Notes under the pieces: model-generated
The model's database searches: none
What the model was told of the DNA's origin: nothing
What the model saw: the letters and a program-made list of their open reading frames with translations, nothing else
Program-made: the position numbers and the translations under genes
Shown here: piece by piece, positions 52,586 through 61,621 of the stretch
Layout of the letters: each line of letters begins with the position of its first letter
Numbering within the stretch: the first letter of the stretch is position 1
Assembly: GCF_002149965.1 (NCBI RefSeq)
Contig: NZ_MSQB01000010.1
Coordinates: 124,001 to 188,000 of the forward strand
From: Novosphingobium panipatense
GTDB lineage: Bacteria > Pseudomonadota > Alphaproteobacteria > Sphingomonadales > Sphingomonadaceae
DNA: 64,000 nt
Direction of reading: 5' to 3'

Positions 52586-55500
52586 TCGCGCGGATCCTCA
52601 GCCTTTCCGTCAAAATGCGATGGCTCATCGCCTTTCTGACGCTGCTGATCATTGCCTTCGGCGCCTGGCAGATCACCAAGCTGCCCATCGACGCCGTTCC
52701 TGATGTCACCAATCGACAGGTCCAGATCAGCACATTTGCGCCGACGCTCGGACCCGTGGACATCGAGAAGCAGGTCACTTTCCCCGTCGAGACAGCGCTT
52801 GCGGGCATTCCAGGCCTGCAGATGACGCGGTCTTTCTCGCGCAACGGCTTCAGCCAGGTCACCGCGGTTTTCACGGATTCCACCGATATCTACTTCGCCC
52901 GGCAACAGGTGACGGAACGGCTTGCCCAGGCCAAAGACAGCCTGCCGGTCGGGATCCAGCCCAATCTGGCGCCGCTCAGCACCGGCCTCGGCGAAATCTT
53001 CTTCTATTCCGTCGCCTTCCGTCACCCCGACGGCAAAGGCATCAAGACCGCCGATGGAAGGCCGGGCTGGCAATCTGACGGAAGCTATCTGACCCCCGAG
53101 GGCGAGCGCCTCACGACCGAACTCGCCAAGGCCGCCTATCTGCGTACCGTACAGGACTGGATCATCCGCCCCCAGATGCGCACCGTGCAAGGCGTTGCGG
53201 GGGTCGATTCCAACGGCGGCTATGTGAAACAATATCTGGTCGAGCCGAACCTCAATGCGCTTGCCAGCTATGGTCTCTCCATCATGGAGCTCGCTGACGC
53301 GCTCGAGCGCGCCAACCTTTCCGCAGGCTCCAACTATGTGCGCAGAGCTGGCGAAAGCTTCCTGGTGCGAGCCGATGCCCGCCTGAAATCGATCGACGAC
53401 ATCCAGGAAGCCGTGGTCGCCACGCGCGCAGGGGTGCCAGTGCGTGTGCGCGACGTCGGCGAAGTTGTCATCGGGGGCGCGGTGCGCACCGGATCGGGCA
53501 GTCGCATGGGCTCCGAGGCCGTGATCTCGACGATCCTCATGCTCGTCGGCGAAAACAGTCGCGTGGTAGCGACCCGGGTTGCCGACAAGCTTACCGACAT
53601 CAACCGAGCTCTTCCGCCCGACGTCTTTGCCGAGCCGGTCTATAATCGCTCCAAGCTCGTTAATGCGACGATCTGGACGGTGGAGAAGAACCTTACCGAG
53701 GGCGCGTTGCTCGTCATCGTTGTGCTGTTCCTCCTTCTGGGGAACATCCGTGCCGCGCTTATCACCGCGGCCGTCATACCCATCACGATGCTGATGACGG
53801 CTTCAGGCATGAATGCGCTCGGCGTTTCGGGCAATCTGATGAGCCTTGGCGCCCTCGATTTTGGGCTCATCGTCGATGGCGCCGTCATCATTGTCGAAAA
53901 CGCATTGCGGCGCCTGGCCGAGCGACAGGAGCACCAAGGGCGGTTGTTGACCCTTACAGAACGCATGGAGGAAACGCGCGAGGCCGCGCAGGAGATGGTC
54001 AGGCCCACCGTGTTCGGGCAGCTGATCATCTTCCTAGTCTTCGTGCCGCTCCTCACCTTCGAAGGCGTGGAGGGCAAGACGTTTTCGCCGATGGCGACGA
54101 CGCTGATGCTTGCTCTCGCTTCGGCGTTCGTGCTCTCGATCACCTTCATACCGGCCATGATCGCGATCGTCGTAAAGGGCAGGGTGAGCGAAACCGAAGT
54201 GAAGCCGATCCGCTGGTTCAAGCGGAAGTACGCACCAATGCTCGACAACGCGGTCGCAAGGCCGATCCCGTTCGTGGCGAGCGGGATCGCCATTTTCGCC
54301 GCGTCGATCTTCTGCTTCGGGCTCCTGGGCGAGGAGTTTATGCCGCAGCTCGACGAAAAGGACATCACCGTCACCAACTTCCGAGTGCCGTCGGCATCGA
54401 TCGATCAATCGACGCAGATGCAGCTGCAGATTGAGAACGCGCTCAAAACCCTGCCCGAGGTCGAACTCGTCTTCTCGAAGAACGGCAATGCAGACCTTGG
54501 TACGGACCCGATGCCGCCCAATGCCTCGGACACCTATGTCATCCCCAAGCCGCAGAGCCAGTGGCCTGCCGACGTTAAATCCAAAGAAGATATCCTCAGG
54601 CGCATCGAGGCGCGCATGAAGCCGCTGATCGGTAATCGCACCGAAATCCAGCAGCCCATACAAATGCGCTTTAACGAGCTCATCGCGGGCGTGCGCGCGG
54701 ACGTCGCGGTCAAGCTCTATGGCGATGATCTCGATACCATGAGTGATCAGGCCCGCAAGATCGCGGCCGTTCTGCGCACCATACCGGGCGCCGGAGACGT
54801 CAGCGCCGAACAGACCGATGGGGCGCCGACCTTTGACGTGAAAATCGACAGGCAAGCCGCAGCGCGTCATGGTCTTTCGGTTGAAGAAGTCGCCAATACC
54901 GTTGCGGCCGCGCTTGGTGGTCGCGAGGCCGGTCTGCTGTTCGAGGGGGATCGCCGGTTCTCGGTCGTCGTTCGCCTGCCTGACGCCAAGCGCGACGATC
55001 TGGAAACCCTTGGCTCCATACCGGTCATGCTGCCCCGCGAGGGCAGCGCGATCGCGCGCTCCATCCCGTTGCGGGAAGTTGCGCGGTTCAGCTATACGCA
55101 GGGTCTCAACCAGATCAGCCGCGAAGACGGCAAACGCATGGTGGTCGTGCAGGTCAATGTCCGGGGCCGCGACCTGGGCGGTTTCGTCACCGAGGCCCAA
55201 CAGAAGATCGGTCAGATTGACCTTCCGCCAGGCATGTACACCGCCTGGGGCGGCACCTTCGAAAGTCTTCAGTCGGCACGGCTGCGGCTTCTGATCGTGA
55301 TACCCATCTGCTTCGTTGCGATCTACGCTCTCCTCTATATGGCGCTTGGCGGTTTCGTTCCGGCCGCGATCGTTTTCAGCGCGGTGCCGATGGCGCTCGC
55401 TGGCGGGGTTTTCGCGCTGCTTGTGCGTGGCATTCCCTTTTCGATCACTGCGGCCGTTGGGTTCATAGCCCTTTCCGGCGTCGCTGTGCTCAATGGATTG

Positions 55501-55815
55501 GTGATGATGAGCGCCATTCGAAAGCATGGCGAGGAGGGCGTCGCGCCGATCGATGCTATAGTCATCGGCGCCATGGAACGGGTCCGTCCGGTGTTGATGA
55601 CCGCTCTGGTCGCCAGCCTCGGCTTCGTGCCCATGGCCCTTGCTACCGGCACGGGCGCCGAGGTGCAGCGACCGCTAGCGACCGTCGTCATCGGCGGCCT
55701 CATCACCTCGACCGCGCTGACCCTTCTGGTCCTGCCGGCGATCGCTGCCCTGGCAGCGCGTTGGAGGCCGAGGCCGAAGCCCGTCGAGGTGGTCGCAGCG
55801 GTTCAACCGAGCTGA
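52582..55815 (+). CDS. czcA: CzcA-like heavy-metal RND efflux pump
   Basis: The 1077-residue protein has 12 transmembrane segments and two periplasmic loops. In transmembrane helix 4 the proton-relay motif LDFGLIVDGAVIIVENAL is intact. The first loop includes TFPVETALAGIPGLQMTRS, which is typical of heavy-metal RND pumps. The substrate cannot be fixed by eye. Together with the RcnR-like repressor and NreB-like exporter I favour Ni/Co (Cnr/Ncc-type) over Zn/Cd. Confidence 0.92.
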   Translation: MIARILSLSVKMRWLIAFLTLLIIAFGAWQITKLPIDAVPDVTNRQVQISTFAPTLGPVDIEKQVTFPVETALAGIPGLQMTRSFSRNGFSQVTAVFTDSTDIYFARQQVTERLAQAKDSLPVGIQPNLAPLSTGLGEIFFYSVAFRHPDGKGIKTADGRPGWQSDGSYLTPEGERLTTELAKAAYLRTVQDWIIRPQMRTVQGVAGVDSNGGYVKQYLVEPNLNALASYGLSIMELADALERANLSAGSNYVRRAGESFLVRADARLKSIDDIQEAVVATRAGVPVRVRDVGEVVIGGAVRTGSGSRMGSEAVISTILMLVGENSRVVATRVADKLTDINRALPPDVFAEPVYNRSKLVNATIWTVEKNLTEGALLVIVVLFLLLGNIRAALITAAVIPITMLMTASGMNALGVSGNLMSLGALDFGLIVDGAVIIVENALRRLAERQEHQGRLLTLTERMEETREAAQEMVRPTVFGQLIIFLVFVPLLTFEGVEGKTFSPMATTLMLALASAFVLSITFIPAMIAIVVKGRVSETEVKPIRWFKRKYAPMLDNAVARPIPFVASGIAIFAASIFCFGLLGEEFMPQLDEKDITVTNFRVPSASIDQSTQMQLQIENALKTLPEVELVFSKNGNADLGTDPMPPNASDTYVIPKPQSQWPADVKSKEDILRRIEARMKPLIGNRTEIQQPIQMRFNELIAGVRADVAVKLYGDDLDTMSDQARKIAAVLRTIPGAGDVSAEQTDGAPTFDVKIDRQAAARHGLSVEEVANTVAAALGGREAGLLFEGDRRFSVVVRLPDAKRDDLETLGSIPVMLPREGSAIARSIPLREVARFSYTQGLNQISREDGKRMVVVQVNVRGRDLGGFVTEAQQKIGQIDLPPGMYTAWGGTFESLQSARLRLLIVIPICFVAIYALLYMALGGFVPAAIVFSAVPMALAGGVFALLVRGIPFSITAAVGFIALSGVAVLNGLVMMSAIRKHGEEGVAPIDAIVIGAMERVRPVLMTALVASLGFVPMALATGTGAEVQRPLATVVIGGLITSTALTLLVLPAIAALAARWRPRPKPVEVVAAVQPS

Positions 55816-55940
55816 TCGAGGCTGGGCGGGCCCACTGTCAGCGGCCCGCTGCTCCCGGCGCCGCTCGCCCCACCCTTCCAACACACCCGACGCAACCGGC
55901 TGGCAGCAGCCGGATGCGGCCGGGCGAAAGGTTACCGACC

Positions 55941-56267
55941 ATGCGTTTGGTTAGACTTCTGACGTACTTCATCGCAGCAAGCCTGCTCGCGTCGCATGGC
56001 TCGCCAACATTTTCGGCTGATCACCGTCATAGTCAGCGCGCGGTCGGCTGCCACCACGTCCACTTAGCCACTCGCCATCAGGACGCAGCCTCAGATCAGC
56101 AGGAAGACCCCGGCATAGCCCATGTCCATCAGGTTGCGGATCAGGTGGGTAGCCTATGCTTTGACGAGGTGCGGCTGCAATCGACGGTCTGCGTCGAGCG
56201 TGCTGATCAAATCGCTCCAGCCTCCATGAGGCTGCCGCCGCTGCTTCAGCCCCCGAGAAATGCCTGA
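55941..56267 (+). CDS. Small His-rich periplasmic protein
   Basis: The product is 108 residues from ATG 55941. It has a signal peptide (LVRLLTYFIAASLLASHG) and then a His-rich region DHRHSQRAVGCHHVHLATRH with two Cys nearby. It is probably a periplasmic metal-binding protein linked to the pump. The family is not recognised. Confidence 0.6.
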   Translation: MRLVRLLTYFIAASLLASHGSPTFSADHRHSQRAVGCHHVHLATRHQDAASDQQEDPGIAHVHQVADQVGSLCFDEVRLQSTVCVERADQIAPASMRLPPLLQPPRNA

Positions 56268-56341
56268 TCAAGGCATTTCGCGACCCGCATCCCACAAAGA
56301 CGGCGGAAACACGACATCGAGCGCTCCTGGCGGGCGCCAAA

Positions 56342-57070
56342 ATGGACTTCATTATCATGAAACTGAAACTGGCCAGACCAGCGGCGCCCGTCGCTGCAGT
56401 CCTGCTGGCCCTTTCCTTCTGCCTCACCAGCGCAGCCATCGCGCACGGCGTTGCAGAAGGCGACAAGGGCTATATCGAGCAGACCACCGGTCCGCAGATC
56501 GGCGCATTCCTCTATCTGGGCGCCAAGCACATGGTCACGGGATATGACCATCTGCTCTTCCTCTTCGGCGTAATCTTCTTCCTCTATCGTCTCAAGGAGG
56601 TCGCCTCTTACGTCACGCTGTTCGCGATCGGGCATAGTACGACGCTGATCGCCGGGGTCGTACTTGGAACCCATGTCAGCGCCTATCTCGTCGACGCCGT
56701 TATCGGTCTGTCCGTCGTCTACAAAGCGATGGACAATATGGGCGCGTTCCAGCGATGGTTCGGCCTTCAGCCGAACACGAAAATCGCCGTTCTGGTGTTC
56801 GGGTTTTTCCACGGATTTGGTCTTGCGACAAAGCTCCAGGACTTCTCGCTCTCGTCCGACGGGCTGATCGCAAACCTTCTTGCCTTCAACGTGGGCGTGG
56901 AGATGGGACAGATCCTGGCACTCTCCGCCATCCTGATCCTCATGGGATACTGGCGGCGCACCGCCAGCTTCAACCGCAACGCCTTTGCCGCCAACACTGT
57001 CCTCATGACGGCCGGCTTCCTTCTCACCGGCTACCAGCTCGCCGGCTACTTCATCGGAGATCCCGCATGA
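56342..57070 (+). CDS. HupE/UreJ-type membrane protein
   Basis: The product is 242 residues (ATG 56342, or the in-frame ATG at 56357), with a signal-like N-terminus followed by six or seven transmembrane helices. HupE/UreJ motifs are GYDHLLFLFGVIFF, AIGHSTTL and FGFFHGFGLA, with conserved His residues in helices 1 and 2 that transport Ni/Co. This again points to nickel/cobalt. It overlaps the next gene by 4 nt. Confidence 0.85.
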   Translation: MDFIIMKLKLARPAAPVAAVLLALSFCLTSAAIAHGVAEGDKGYIEQTTGPQIGAFLYLGAKHMVTGYDHLLFLFGVIFFLYRLKEVASYVTLFAIGHSTTLIAGVVLGTHVSAYLVDAVIGLSVVYKAMDNMGAFQRWFGLQPNTKIAVLVFGFFHGFGLATKLQDFSLSSDGLIANLLAFNVGVEMGQILALSAILILMGYWRRTASFNRNAFAANTVLMTAGFLLTGYQLAGYFIGDPA

Positions 57071-57666
57071 CCCGTCCCCACACCCCGCAACCCGGTGAAC
57101 TGCCAAGCCTTGGCCAGCTCAATCGAGCGACACTGATCGCCCTTGGCGCTGCGGCCGCTCTTCTGGTGACCATCGTTCTTCCCGCCGAGTATGGCTACGA
57201 TCCAACCGGCGTAGGCGGAATGCTTGGCCTTACCGAGATGGGAAAGGTGAAGCAGGCGGAGCACCGGGATGAAGCACCTGCGACAAAACCCGCGCTGCCT
57301 GTGCCGGCGACTCCGGAGCAGGCCCAGGCGTCGCGCCCTGTCGGCCAACCGGTCACCGTGTCGCTGACGCTCAAACCCAATGAGGGCCGCGAGGTCAAAG
57401 CCACGATGAAGGCAGGAGAAGCCCTCGTCTATCGTTGGCACACCGATGGCGCGGAGGTTCGCTTCGAGCTGCATGGCGAGGAGTTTGGTGCGCCTGCGGA
57501 CCAGTATTCCAGCTATGAGAAGGGGACCGCCGCCAAGGCCGACGGCTCATTCCGCGCGCCTTTCGACGGCACGCATGGCTGGTACTGGCGCAACCGCACC
57601 GACAAGCCCGTCACCATCACGGTGACCGCTACCGGCGAATTCTCCAGCTTTGCTGCCAAGCCCTGA
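57067..57666 (+). CDS. Membrane-anchored periplasmic protein of metal operon
   Basis: The 199-residue protein has an N-terminal transmembrane segment (ATLIALGAAAALLVTIVLPA), a Pro/Ala linker and a beta-rich domain with RWHTDGAEVRFELHGEEFG and GWYWRNRTDKPVTITV. It starts at ATG 57067 in overlap with the HupE gene. The beta domain and aromatic/His residues suggest a small periplasmic metal-binding protein. Function unknown. Confidence 0.65.
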   Translation: MTRPHTPQPGELPSLGQLNRATLIALGAAAALLVTIVLPAEYGYDPTGVGGMLGLTEMGKVKQAEHRDEAPATKPALPVPATPEQAQASRPVGQPVTVSLTLKPNEGREVKATMKAGEALVYRWHTDGAEVRFELHGEEFGAPADQYSSYEKGTAAKADGSFRAPFDGTHGWYWRNRTDKPVTITVTATGEFSSFAAKP

Positions 57667-57685
57667 ACGGTTGAAAGGAACAGAG

Positions 57686-58009
57686 ATGTATAAGCTCCTC
57701 ATCGCCTTTGCCGCGACCCTTATGTCGGCGACCGGCGCACTTGCGCACGGCGATCATGACGACCAGGCAGAGCGCTCCGTTGAACAGGTCGCCAGAGACA
57801 ATGTCGTCAAGTTGGTGACGAAAGGGCAACTTGCCCCAAGTTGGTCAAAGGCCAAGGTACTCAGTGTTACGTCGCGCATGCGGGGTGGCGCCCGGCAGGA
57901 CGTGGTGACCTTGCGCAACAACGCCGAAGTTCAGGCATCGCGCAAGACGCTCTTCATCGTCCTGGCCGCAGACCGCAGCCTGATTTCATCGAGCCATAAG
58001 CTTCAGTGA
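57686..58009 (+). CDS. Small secreted protein, DUF6488-like
   Basis: The product is 107 residues from ATG 57686, with a signal peptide ending GALAHGDHDD. A repeated lysine/valine region VVKLVTKGQLAPSWSKAKV and a strand RQDVVTLRNN follow. This matches, from memory, the DUF6488 family, whose members follow HupE/RND metal genes. It is the last gene of the metal block before the hairpin at 58015. Confidence 0.55.
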   Translation: MYKLLIAFAATLMSATGALAHGDHDDQAERSVEQVARDNVVKLVTKGQLAPSWSKAKVLSVTSRMRGGARQDVVTLRNNAEVQASRKTLFIVLAADRSLISSSHKLQ

Positions 58010-58014
58010 TGAGT

Positions 58015-58044
58015 CTGGGCGCGGTTCGTCAGAATCGCGCCCAG
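58015..58044 (+). terminator. Hairpin at end of metal block
   Basis: CTGGGCGCG (58015-58023) pairs with CGCGCCCAG (58036-58044) across a 12-nt loop, just after the last metal gene. No T-run follows, so it is a candidate terminator or 3' stabiliser. Its right arm begins a 15-bp sequence (58038-58052) repeated at 59649-59663. Confidence 0.6.
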
Positions 58045-58160
58045 CTTCAGGTTCTGACATGCATGGGGTTTGCATGAATTGCCGGAACCACTGCGTGGGG
58101 GAGCCGACCAGACGCTTCTGACCTGCCTATTGCGAAGAGCGGCCAAGGAGAGGGGCCGAT

Positions 58161-58577
58161 ATGCTCACACAACTCTGGCGTTCAGCTGATGTCTGTGGTT
58201 TCTATTCGCCAGCATCAAACCTTATTGGCAGTCTACCCGCGATGAAAGATAGTCCGAGCAAGCGTATAGCTGAAAGCAGCTCATACCCCGATTGCGTAAG
58301 ATATCATCCCGAGAACAACTCGACGATCTTTGCAGTGACGAACGATGATGGCGACGTCGTCGCCGTTCATGAAGTCTTCTTGTCCTCCGATGCTCGGGAA
58401 ATTGGTCGACGTACGACCGGCCTGCCAGAGGAGGGTTTCGTGCGCTTTCGCGGGGTTGGCCCAGCCACAATCGTAAAGGACGAGCCGGAAGAAGGCATGC
58501 GCTTATGGGCTGACACAGGCGGGGAAGTCTGGGTCGACGTGACCGGAATTCCGGACAGTGCGAGCGCCGCGAATTGA
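58161..58577 (+). pseudogene. Fragment of a Toprim-type protein (probable remnant)
   Basis: The 138-codon ORF contains VRFRGVGPATIVKDEPEEGMRLWADTGGEVWV. This resembles the AEGxETGL...ATGxxVW core of plasmid Toprim (DUF7146-type) proteins such as the one at 16841, but with the catalytic Glu region altered and no second half. The N-terminus (residues 1-45) has no homology visible to me. It is probably a decayed fragment. Confidence 0.5.
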
Positions 58578-58841
58578 ACATGGTCAATTCGTGTGTGATG
58601 GATGCTTGCCGATCAGGCAATTTGTAGCGCCATCAGTGAGATCACTCTGATTACGCCCAGTTGGCAATTGGCCATACTGAGCAGGCAGCAGCTAGTGTCC
58701 ATGTCGGTACAGCTCACCTCGGCATCGCCGTACTCTCGGCTCTGATGGTTTCGCCGGCGATCACAGCAGGCATTCTGCATGTCGGCCCTATCGACTTCCA
58801 GCCTCACCCGTTCTTCAGCTGAGGCACAAGAAACGCCCCGG

Positions 58842-59018
58842 GATCAGGGCTGCAGACGCGATGCCGGACCTGATCATCTCATAACAGCGATAGGTCACGC
58901 GCGCCGCTATTCCATAGCGGCCTGCCCTGAAGGCTCTGTTCCACGACCGGGTCACCCATCGCCGCGGAAGGCGCGGCGATGATGGGGCGCGTGCGCGCCC
59001 GCCCGGCGAAATGCCGGG
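58842..59018 (+). promoter_or_regulatory. Array of five hairpins upstream of DUF736 gene
   Basis: Perfect inverted repeats occur in tandem: GATCAGG/CCTGATC (58842-58875), GCCGCTAT/ATAGCGGC (58903-58921), CATCGCCGCG/CGCGGCGATG (58957-58981), GGGCGCG/CGCGCCC (58985-59000) and CCCGGC/GCCGGG (59002-59018). The stretch 58578-58841 has no feature I can support. The array leads directly into the shared leader at 59019. Confidence 0.65.
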
Positions 59019-59080
59019 GAGAGGAGGGGGAAAGGATGAAGTGTCTCGGACAAGGGGTTCGAGAGCAACAAGTCCTGGAG
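59019..59080 (+). promoter_or_regulatory. Shared leader element, copy 5
   Basis: The element consists of a G/A tract (59019-59036), hairpin TCTCGGAC/GTTCGAGA (59044-59064, one G-T pair), and GGAG (59077-59080), 7 nt before the ATG at 59088. Confidence 0.65.
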
Positions 59081-59087
59081 AAGTCCC

Positions 59088-59648
59088 ATGAACATCGGTT
59101 CGATCAAGCAGAACGAAGCTGGCATCTTCATTGGCCGCGTGTCGACCCTCACGGTCTCGGTCACGGTGGCCCTGCGCGAAGTGCGCAGCAACAATCCCCG
59201 CGCGCCCCGCTACGAAATCCACGCCCTCAACACGGTGTCGCGCGCCTGGGTGCAGGTCGGTGCGCTGTTCGAACTCACCGCCCGCGAGACCGGCGAGGCC
59301 TTCCTCAACGGCAAGATCGACGATCCCAGCCTGGCGCAACCGCTCTACATTTCGGCCTTCCGCCAGGAAGACGGCTCCTACAACATCGTCTGGCAACGCC
59401 CGCAGCGCCGCCGCGACGTGACGGCCGCAATGGCGCCGAAGGACAATGAGGAGGGACTGCCGCCACTGCCGGGCATGGAAGACGCCGGAACCGCGCAGGA
59501 CGCGCCGTCGGGTGGTGCTCCGGCAGGTGACGGCCTGGGCGAATCCACCGCCGAAGAGTTCGGCGGCGCTCCGGCCGGGGCAGCGCGCGGGCGCGGTCGG
59601 CGCGGCGCTGCAAGCGAAGAGGTCCGCGAGCCCGACATGGCTCAGTAA
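59088..59648 (+). CDS. DUF736 family protein with extended tail
   Basis: This 186-residue protein has an N-terminal DUF736 domain (GSIKQNEAGIFIGRVSTLTV, then RYEIHALN, GALFELTARETGEAFLNGKIDDPS and YNIVWQRP; residues 1-105). A Gly/Ala/Pro-rich acidic tail of about 80 residues follows, which is unusual. DUF736 proteins are small beta-fold proteins common on alphaproteobacterial plasmids and ICEs, with a proposed single-strand DNA-related role. The gene has the shared leader and hairpin array. Confidence 0.85.
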   Translation: MNIGSIKQNEAGIFIGRVSTLTVSVTVALREVRSNNPRAPRYEIHALNTVSRAWVQVGALFELTARETGEAFLNGKIDDPSLAQPLYISAFRQEDGSYNIVWQRPQRRRDVTAAMAPKDNEEGLPPLPGMEDAGTAQDAPSGGAPAGDGLGESTAEEFGGAPAGAARGRGRRGAASEEVREPDMAQ

Positions 59649-59671
59649 CGCCCAGCTTCAGGTCCGGGACG

Positions 59672-59710
59672 ACAGGGTCCGCTTCGCATCTCCCGCGAAG
59701 CGGGCCCTGT
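59672..59710. terminator. Bidirectional terminator-like hairpin
   Basis: A 16-bp stem (ACAGGGTCCGCTTCGC pairing with 59695-59710, one G-T pair) lies around a 7-nt loop, between the convergent DUF736 gene and the gene at 59717. It probably stops transcription from both sides. Confidence 0.8.
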
Positions 59711-59716
59711 TCGTCT

Positions 59717-60358
59717 TCAGCTGTCTCGCGTCGTCTGGTCGTCGTTCGGTCCCGGTGCCCAGCCGGTGCTGGAGAGCGTCTCCAGATCTGCGCGCAGTGC
59801 GGCGCGGGCTTCGCGCTCAAGATGGCGGAAGGCCCAGCCCATATCGAGCATTTCGCGCAGGATCCGCGCAATGAGCTGGCCAATCGCGGGCACGCCGCTC
59901 ACCTCGAGCGACCATCCCATTGGTTCGAAATGGACGAACTGGTTGCGGACCTCATCGTGGATGCGTCGAAGCCAGGCGAGTTCGGCATCACTCAGGGTCA
60001 CCCCGGTCTCATTCGAGCGATCACCCGCAGAATGGGGTTTGCGTATCGCCTTCAGCAAGTCCGGTAGCGCCATCAGATAGGTCTTGGGCTGTTTGACCGT
60101 TGGATCGTCCCGCAAGGCCGCGAAATAATCGATCCATTCACCCGCATTGCGCTCGGTCACGGCTCCGATCGGCGCGGCCGTTGTCGTGAGGTGACACACA
60201 CAAGCGCCCTGAAGCGCCGAATGCAGCGCGAGCAGCACCCATTTCCAGGCTTGCGGATCCTCCTGCGCGAAAATGGCGGCCCGCAACGCATGGCGGATCG
60301 AGCCTGCCACGTCCTCGGCCTCGTCGACCGAGACCCATTGCCCCTCGTTTTCCGGCAT
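59717..60358 (-). CDS. HEPN-motif protein coupled to HNH nuclease
   Basis: The product is 213 residues from ATG 60358, overlapping the HNH gene stop (ATGA). It is helical overall, with RNQFVHFEP near residues 145-155 that fits the R-x4-H HEPN motif, preceded by LAWLRRIHDEV. HEPN proteins next to nucleases are common in defence or toxin systems. The pair could act together, but this is an inference. The family is not identified. Confidence 0.65.
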   Translation of the reverse strand: MPENEGQWVSVDEAEDVAGSIRHALRAAIFAQEDPQAWKWVLLALHSALQGACVCHLTTTAAPIGAVTERNAGEWIDYFAALRDDPTVKQPKTYLMALPDLLKAIRKPHSAGDRSNETGVTLSDAELAWLRRIHDEVRNQFVHFEPMGWSLEVSGVPAIGQLIARILREMLDMGWAFRHLEREARAALRADLETLSSTGWAPGPNDDQTTRDS

Positions 60359-61317
60359 CAGGCGAACTGCGCCGCAAAATCGCGCAGCTGCGCATTGATC
60401 GCGTCGCGATCCGGCGAGAAATGCGCCTCCCGGTGGCAGTTCGGGCAGAGCGCGACGCACGTCCACACCCGGTCGCTGACGTCGATCCCGAGAATGTGGT
60501 GGACATCGAGAAAGCCCGGATAGTCGCGCGCCTCGGTGCAACTTGCCCGTTCGCACCGCCCACCAGCGCGCCGGGCGACAGCCTCGCGAACCCGCGCGTC
60601 GCGTGGATAGCCCGATCGTATCACCTGCAATCGCGGTTCGCCGCCATCCCGGCCGAGGTCGGCCGGAGAGACCGGCAGATCGTCCAGCGTATCGGTCTCT
60701 CGCTGATCCGGTCCGACAAGCGCCAGCGCCATCACATTGATCACCCCCGGCCAGTCCCAGATCACGCGGGCGACCGCCGGCGTGTCGGGATAGCGATCAT
60801 CCTGTAGCCAGAGCGATGGGCTCGAACCATTAGCGGCATGGTTGGCGCTCAGATTACCGGCGAGGCCGCGCTCGAGCAGATCCGCGCTGACCGCGCGCTG
60901 ACGCTCCCAGATCATCGGTATGTCGTCGCAAGGCACCAGCACCGCGAAGACGAACCCTGCCTCGCTGTCCTGGACCATCAGACTGTGGGTATGGCCCTCG
61001 CGGCGATGGCGGGCTGCGACGCCGGCGAGCGTCTGCTCCCAGCCGTCCTTGTCGCGGCGGGCCTTGAGCTGGGCTGCCGAATAGAGCGCTTCGCGCGCAT
61101 TGCGCCCATCGCGGCGCCAGCATAGCCGAACATGCATGCGCATCGGCGGGCCGTCGCCGATATGGCCCTCGATCACCTGGATGATCGCGCTGCCGCGCTT
61201 GTCCTGTCGGTGCCCTGTCACCGTGATGCCGTGGCGCTCGAGCAGCGCCTGCACCCGGCCGCGCGTGGCTTCCTCGGCGAAGATACTCCTGTCGGTTCTG
61301 AACACCCGCGTCGCCAA
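60358..61317 (-). CDS. HNH endonuclease-domain protein
   Basis: The product is about 319 residues from TTG 61317. The start is uncertain. GGGGAA lies upstream and the sequence resembles a conserved N-terminus from TRVFRTDRSIF. The C-terminal HNH domain is clear: CERASC zinc-like knuckle, DVHHILG (catalytic His), and CPNCHREAHF. The N-terminal two thirds (residues 1-200) contain a conserved but unassigned domain with FVFAVLVPCDDIPMIWERQ. It is transcribed first, before the HEPN-motif gene. Confidence 0.8.
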   Translation of the reverse strand: MATRVFRTDRSIFAEEATRGRVQALLERHGITVTGHRQDKRGSAIIQVIEGHIGDGPPMRMHVRLCWRRDGRNAREALYSAAQLKARRDKDGWEQTLAGVAARHRREGHTHSLMVQDSEAGFVFAVLVPCDDIPMIWERQRAVSADLLERGLAGNLSANHAANGSSPSLWLQDDRYPDTPAVARVIWDWPGVINVMALALVGPDQRETDTLDDLPVSPADLGRDGGEPRLQVIRSGYPRDARVREAVARRAGGRCERASCTEARDYPGFLDVHHILGIDVSDRVWTCVALCPNCHREAHFSPDRDAINAQLRDFAAQFA

Positions 61318-61621
61318 GAAAATTCCCCAATTACATCGGTAGGGCGGACCGGCGGGAATCGCGCGTCCATTCCGACGCAGACCATAAGCGACAGTGCGGG
61401 GGATGCCTGTGCGATTTTTTGTGTGTCCGCCCTTGAACGTCCTCGCGGTCAATCCCATCCTTGGAGTGCGGGCCGGGCCCCTCTGGCGAGACATGCTGTT
61501 GCGTGTGTCGTGATGTCGGACCGCATCGGGTATTCCGATGCATGGGTCTGGCTGTTCTCGCTTTTCTCCCATTCCATCTGTGGCTGCCCGATTGGCACAT
61601 GATCGCCTCATGGAGTGGCTT

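Noticed and set aside
58613..58807. 64-codon minus-strand ORF before the DUF736 array
   Set aside because: No ribosome binding site and Cys-rich random-looking sequence.
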